From positions 3,472,001 to 3,536,000 of the forward strand of contig OZ316898.1 of assembly GCA_973895155.1 (NCBI GenBank): a stretch of 64,000 bases of DNA. The letters run 5' to 3'. This DNA comes from Marsupella aquatica (Eukaryota > Marchantiophyta). The notes beneath the pieces were generated by a model. It was given only the letters and a program-made list of their open reading frames with translations, did not search any database and was not told where the DNA came from. Of the stretch, positions 60,501 to 64,000 are shown in pieces (position 1 is the first letter of the stretch; each line of letters starts with the position of its first letter). The translations under genes were made by a program, and so were the position numbers.

Positions 60501-63364
60501 TTCCTTTCTTTGCCCTGCATGATTGGTTTTTTTTTTCCCACCCTCCCACACCTTGTCCTTCTGGACCTCGTGCAGAAAGCAAAGTTTTTTCCAGCTGTTA
60601 AAAGGAGTTGCCTATAGAAGCAGTGTACATCTACATCTACTCAGTGGGACAAACTAAACCTTTGAACTAAACCTTTTGTCCTTACACTTTAAGTGCATCT
60701 CCAACCCAACTGGGTTTTGTTATTGCAATGAGTTGCTGACCCAACCGAGTAAAAATATGTCAGGTCTAACCCACTCACTACAATGCCATTGGGTGTTCAG
60801 GAACTGTAACTGGATCAGTTTATGGTAGAGATTATACAATAGCTGATTATGTACAGTCGTGAGTTGTTGTTAGGTTTTCAAAATTTCAATGTACACAGAC
60901 TTGTCATACACTTAATATACCTCTTGTTTAGGGAAGTTACCCTGTTAGAGTTACCCTGCTTTTCAGGAGACCATGATAGCTACCTAGAGTGAACTAAAAA
61001 TAGATGTTCAGGCCTGCATTTAATGTACCCAGTAAGCAAATTCCCATTGGATTAGAGATGCGCCAACCGCTTAACAAGGGTGTATTCTGCACATTGTCCC
61101 AGTCATTGCAGTAAAGGCAGGGTTGGAGGTAACAATACAATTGAAGCCCCTAATACCTGTACTCAGGCTCCACCATGGAGCCCACCGTTGGCCATGGGGA
61201 TTGGGAGAATTATAATGGCCGCCTAGAAGATGCCAGAAACCAAAGCACTTCCATATATATGACTTTGGCAATGAACAAGAATAGCCTAACCGGGAGATAG
61301 GATAGCAAAGACAAGAAGATCCATTAAAGGAGAGAAACCAGGGAAAAATCTAAGAGGACCTGAAAGCAAAATAGCCCAAGAGTCTGCCAAAACAGCAAAC
61401 AAAACTATGGCCAAAATGTCAACACTTCAATCTTTTCTACTTTGCTCAGCACCAAATAGTGGGGCTCATGTTGCAATGAACTAGGCAATGTGAGTAAAGC
61501 CAATGAAGGTCAATTCTATCTAACCAAGTAACCATACTCCATAAGGTTGCTCCAACTTGAACCAACCAGGGGAACAACCTTTCCCAAATGATAGTAGAAA
61601 GCTTAGATTAGGATTATTATATACACTCAGATAATCATCATATGACACAATTTTCTTAAGTGTGGCTTTTATTAGGAGACCTTGGTGGCAGTTTCCACTT
61701 CTTTTCTTGGTATCCAAGATGTGATGGGGCCCGGGATGGGCCCATCCATTGTGGAGAAATTAAAGTGCTATTGTTCATTTTACAACATGTTGGGGGCACT
61801 TTCAACCTAACATGTTGCCTATCCTACATGGAATGGAGTGGGACCCAATTCTTGCTTATGTGGAGCACATTTGTGATAGACCACCTTTGTTGGAGGTCTT
61901 TAGTTTAGGCTTTGTTGGAGGTCTTCTGGCCCCCTTGGTGCATTCCTATTCTGAGTCATTTGCATTAAAAGTGGACCTACAATTCCTTCATAAGATGTTC
62001 AATATGTTGTCAGAGCTAGAACGACTAGACAAAGAAAAACCCCTGACATTGCGGGTCCCCAACCTGTCTTTTAGCAAATGACTCCAGCACCACTTGCTGC
62101 ACTTAGCTTTACAAGAACTTAGTGGCCATAAAAGGATTCCAAAAAAGCTTTTAGCCAGGTACACTATATTTAGTGTGTGAAGTGACTCTGCAGTTTGCTT
62201 AGGTCAAAAACGCTTTCAAGTGCCCCCAAAGTAAAGCCACCCTTAGTGATAACTAAAGGAGTGAGGATCCCCCCAAAGAAAGGAAAGTAGCTCGTCTTGT
62301 AATTATGTTTCTCCTAAAGTAAGAATAAATTCGTTTTAGGTGACTTGGTGCTTATGCCCCCTCCGGCCCTCCCTGGTAGCTCATGTACTTACAAAGAGTG
62401 GGCCCCACTTTTAAGGCCGTGTCCACATATGTCAATTTTCTAATAGACAACTTTCTAGCTTCTACTCCCATTCAAAAAAGTAGTGGGCCTTTCATGTACT
62501 TCTCACATAGTGACTTTATATACTGACACCCAAGATCATGAACTTAGGAAACAAAAGTGGGAAAGTTAAAAGTAAAGCCACCCTTAGCTTTCCCTTTCCC
62601 GTGGATCAAGTGGAGTTCATTTCGCGGTCTGTCTTGATCGAGTGACAACTCACTGAACGCATACTAGTGTCAGCCTGCCAAGTCATTGTGGAGGTGGAAA
62701 CAATCCAACCAACCAACCTACTTACATTACTTTGATTTTGTTGCAGAAAGACAAGGAGGCCACCATGCATTAAAAGGAATTTCTAATGCAACAAAGAGAA
62801 ATGACCAACTCCATGCAAAATTGAAATAATTATCAATTTTGAAATCTATGATTAAAAAATATGTGGTCTGCTATACTCAAATTTATGCCCGAATGGACCC
62901 CCATATTTGTCAAAATGCTCATAGAGACTTTTCTGATCCAATGGACTGCAGTGCAACATTGTCTTCTGTATATATTACACCAATATATGAGTGAAATGTG
63001 ACAAGAAATGTGACAGTCAATTTTGGAAATTAGTCGGTCTCTCAATTCTCAATGAAATTGACAGTATTAAGCTCATTGGAAAGATCGATCTTTCCAAGCC
63101 CTTCCAACAGCCCTTCATAACAAACCCCCTTAAATCAGATTTCATTATTTAGATATAGGGGGATATTGAATGCCATTGTTAGTGGTTAGAATGCTTTAGG
63201 AAGTACAAAGTGTGCATACTACGTGATGGAGTGATGCTAATAAATTCACGACTCTCTCATCATGAAAACTAAAGATATTAGACCAGTTGGTTGGAAAAAT
63301 CTTTTTAAGCGGTCTCTAAAGAACCCAAGAATATCCACTTCATTCATTATCAAGGGTTTTATTG
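57600..63364. other. Intergenic, repeat-derived, no gene seen
   Basis: Holds a possible TIR element (58302-59557), a three-copy repeat of CTATATCACTGAGTGTTAT at about 58970-59065, and a short tandem GAGCATGCCAAGCTCGAACA at 60226. A further AGTGCATCTCCAACCCAACT at about 60690 is like the ends of that TIR element. From 60700 to 63360 I see no supportable frame. TTGGAGGTCTTTAGTTTAGG is echoed within 30 bases near 61895. Confidence 0.5.
58302..59557. mobile_element. Possible TIR transposon remnant with GAGCATCTCCA ends
   Basis: GAGCATCTCCAGCAG at 58302 faces TGGAGATGCTC at 59547-59557, an exact 11-bp inverted pair. Subterminal AAATTTAGCAGCC and AAATTCTCCATTTAGCAACC look related. Elements with GAGCATCTCCA ends are common in plant genomes as non-autonomous DNA transposons. 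No target duplication is visible, and no transposase is encoded. Confidence 0.35.
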
Positions 63365-63367
63365 GCC

Positions 63368-64000
63368 ACTAGCCCGATGCCTGTGCGTTGCACAAAAGAT
63401 GTTGAGGTGCAAAAAGATGTTGAGGTGAAGAAAGGATGTCGGTGTGAAAAAAGTTGTCGATGAGAGAAAAAGATGTCAAGGTGAAAAAAAAATGTTAGTG
63501 TGAAAAAAGTTGTCGATGAGAGAAAAAGATGTTGAGGTGAAGAAAAAATGTTAGTGTGAAAGAAGTTGTCGATGAGAGAAAAAGATGTTGAGGTGAAGAA
63601 AAAATGTTAGTGTGAAAAAAAATGTTGATGAGAGAAAAAGATGTCAAGGTGAGGAAAAGAAGTCAAAGCGAAAAAAGATGTTGAGGAAAGAAAATATGGC
63701 AAGGTGAGGAAAAGAGGCGAAGATGAGGAGAACTTGTCAAGGAGAGAAAAGATGTCGACGGTGATGGAAAGATGCTGTGGTGAGATAAAGAACACAAAAA
63801 ATGCCCATGTATTGCACAGAGATGTTGAGGTGAAGAAAATATGTTGAAAGGAGAAAAAGATGTTGAGGTGTGGCAAAGTTGTAGAGGAAACACAAAAAAA
63901 ATGCAGACCAAACTCATTCTCTATGCGCCCCAAAAAGGTGTTGCATAAAAAATGTCATTATTAAAAAAATATAGTCATTTTGATCATTATTGTGAATATG
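63368..64000 (-). mobile_element. Third copy of the Helitron-like/minisatellite element (runs off the window)
   Basis: Starts at ACTAGCCCGATGCCTGTGCG (on the minus strand, GTGCAACGCACAGGCATCGG then GCTAGT). A minisatellite of GATGTTGAGGTGAAGAAAAA and GTTGTCGATGAGAGAAAAA units follows up to about 63870. Then comes the unique tail shared with 41780-42010. It continues past base 64000. Confidence 0.55.

Noticed and set aside
60110-60601. 163-codon open frame on the plus strand
   Set aside because: It has no proper ATG at its start, is low in complexity toward the end (T and C runs), and lies among repeats with no recognisable domain.

Overview
The window is nuclear DNA from a streptophyte, meaning a land plant or a close algal relative. 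Its genes have many short GT-AG introns. It holds a NAC transcription factor and a plant-type cytosolic phosphoglucose isomerase, and repeats fill the space between genes. Nothing here fixes the species. The combination of a tyrosine-recombinase gene, a retroelement carrying a DNA methyltransferase, and few genes per kb suggests a large non-flowering genome (charophyte, bryophyte, lycophyte or fern). This is inference.

Layout. 1-3096: 3' part of a cytosolic glucose-6-phosphate isomerase gene (+). 3097-6645: intergenic with old tandem duplications. 6646-9680: PRP38-like spliceosome gene (+), 7 exons. 9681-12545: intergenic with several tandem repeats. 12546-17437: SNAPc subunit 3 (SNAP50/SRD2-like) gene (+). 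The end of its first exon, with its splice donor, is repeated four times in tandem. 17438-21600: repeats. 21601-24438: membrane-anchored NAC transcription factor (-), 4 coding exons. 26402-28875: intron-containing tyrosine-recombinase (Crypton/DUF3504-like) gene (-) with one in-frame stop, bracketed by copies of one tandem-repeat family. About 30419-30925: minisatellite with Helitron-like ends. 31116-38797: a decayed Ty3/gypsy-type retrotransposon (-). In order it encodes gag, protease, a cytosine-C5 DNA methyltransferase, reverse transcriptase, RNase H, integrase and a PHD finger. 38798-41150: its upstream flank, with a GC-rich, G-quadruplex-prone block and a repeated hairpin motif. 41150-57150: repeat-dominated. 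It holds a second relic of the PHD-finger element, a second copy of a 287-bp hAT-like MITE and a large inverted repeat. 57153-57599: an unrecognised ORF of about 148 codons (-). 57600-64000: repeats, ending in another copy of the Helitron-like/minisatellite element.

The four recognisable host genes are housekeeping or regulatory (glycolysis, splicing, snRNA transcription, stress/membrane signalling) and do not form a pathway. The most interesting object is the retrotransposon with its own DNA methyltransferase and a histone-reader-like PHD finger. This copy is dead: it carries several stops and frameshifts, one of them at the reverse transcriptase active site. The domain order is still clear, and a second PHD relic shows that the family is repeated locally. 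A 287-bp hAT-like MITE with a perfect 8-bp target duplication sits between its methyltransferase and reverse transcriptase. The same MITE, also 287 bp and with its own 8-bp duplication, recurs 18.5 kb away. Exon ends were read by eye from splice consensus and protein similarity, so they may be off by a few bases.
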